NCBI RefSeq assembly: GCF_946479605.1
Contig: NZ_CAMLGT010000227.1
Span: 1-6,186 of the forward strand
DNA from: an uncultured Lacibacter sp.
GTDB lineage: Bacteria; Bacteroidota; Bacteroidia; Chitinophagales; Chitinophagaceae
Reading direction: 5' to 3'
DNA length: 6,186 nucleotides
Under the pieces are notes generated by a model. It was not told where the DNA came from. It saw only the letters and a program-made list of their open reading frames with translations, and did no database searches. Below, piece after piece: positions 5,773 through 6,186 of this stretch. Made by a program: the position numbers and the translations under genes. Position 1 is the stretch's first letter, and each line of letters starts with the position of its first letter.

Positions 5773-6186
5773 TCAGATGTTGAGGCCGCCGCAAACGCTG
5801 ATGGTTTGACCGGTAATATAGCCGCCCATATCGCTGGCTAAAAACAAACAAACATTGGCTATTTCTTCGGCACTGGCAAACCTTCCCAGCGGAATACCTG
5901 CTTTGTATTTATCTGCAGCTTCTCCGTCTTTTAAATAGCTGGTCATATCTGTTTCCACAAAACCGGGAGCAATGGCGTTACAGCGGATGTTGCGGCTGCC
6001 TAGTTCTTTAGCAACTGATTTGGTAAACCCGATTACACCGGCTTTGCTGGCGGCATAGCTGGTTTGCCCGGCATTGCCCATTTCGCCAATAACACTGCTC
6101 ATGTTTATGATGGAGCCACTCCGTGCTTTCATCATGGGTTTAATGATCTGCTTGGTCATGTAAAACACAGAGTTGAGGTTTACCTT
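5773..6186 (-). CDS. fabG: 3-oxoacyl-[ACP] reductase FabG-like short-chain dehydrogenase (5' end outside window)
   Basis: Fatty acid synthesis enzyme that reduces 3-oxoacyl-ACP to 3-hydroxyacyl-ACP with NADPH in the cytoplasm. The visible 137 residues are the C-terminal 55% or so of a ~248-residue protein. The frame is open to the window edge, and the GTG at 6168 is an internal Val (KVNLNSVFYMTK), not a start. The catalytic set is present: Asn3 of the fragment in NLNSVF, Ser31 in INMSSVIG, and Tyr44 and Lys48 in YAASK. The Ser-Tyr spacing of 13 equals that in E. coli FabG (Ser138/Tyr151/Lys155). The GNAGQ motif before the Tyr, APGFVETDMT, and the C-terminus YITGQTISVCGGLNI support FabG over a generic SDR. 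The Rossmann TGxxxGxG motif lies outside the window, so cofactor preference cannot be read. It is followed by a strong terminator. Confidence 0.93.
   Translation of the reverse strand, partial: KVNLNSVFYMTKQIIKPMMKARSGSIINMSSVIGEMGNAGQTSYAASKAGVIGFTKSVAKELGSRNIRCNAIAPGFVETDMTSYLKDGEAADKYKAGIPLGRFASAEEIANVCLFLASDMGGYITGQTISVCGGLNI

Noticed and set aside
6166..6168. GTG start for the fabG gene
   Set aside because: The frame stays open to the window edge and the preceding residues (KVNLNS) are conserved FabG sequence; the GTG encodes an internal valine.

Overview
The window looks like chromosomal DNA from a Bacteroidota bacterium, probably of the Chitinophagaceae type. The reasons are a moderately AT-rich composition, the near absence of Shine-Dalgarno sequences before the starts, a TAnnTTTG-type promoter element, and proteins that read like Bacteroidota family members (for example a FabG ending in VCGGLNI). 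The genus assignment is an impression, not a proof. All the genes belong to recognisable families except one small secreted protein. I see no mobile element, CRISPR array, tRNA or rRNA.

Left part, + strand (1-2179): the C-terminal two thirds of paaZ, the bifunctional aldehyde dehydrogenase/MaoC-type hydratase that opens the oxepin-CoA ring in aerobic phenylacetate breakdown. It is followed after 53 bases by a crotonase-fold enoyl-CoA hydratase/isomerase. The pair ends at a perfect 10-bp hairpin terminator. They look like the tail of a phenylacetyl-CoA or related acyl-CoA degradation operon that begins upstream of the window.

Middle, + strand (2204-2842): a short HhH-GPD DNA glycosylase of the 3-methyladenine (AlkA-like) family, a base-excision repair gene standing alone. 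It converges on the carbonic anhydrase gene, and the two share a terminator whose hairpin carries T-runs on both strands.

Right part, - strand (6186 down to 2877). In transcription order it holds a partial fabG-type reductase entering from the right edge, a strong 14-bp hairpin terminator, a 99-residue secreted protein of unknown function, a 221-base spacer, a SulP anion transporter with a STAS domain, and 24 bases later a type II beta-carbonic anhydrase. SulP plus carbonic anhydrase suggests bicarbonate uptake coupled to CO2/bicarbonate interconversion, which could feed carboxylases such as acetyl-CoA carboxylase. The substrate is inferred from context only.

I found no convincing undescribed system. 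The items most worth a second look are the secreted histidine-containing small protein just upstream of the SulP-carbonic anhydrase pair, the inverted repeat in the spacer between them, and the crotonase that has lost one of the two classical hydratase glutamates.
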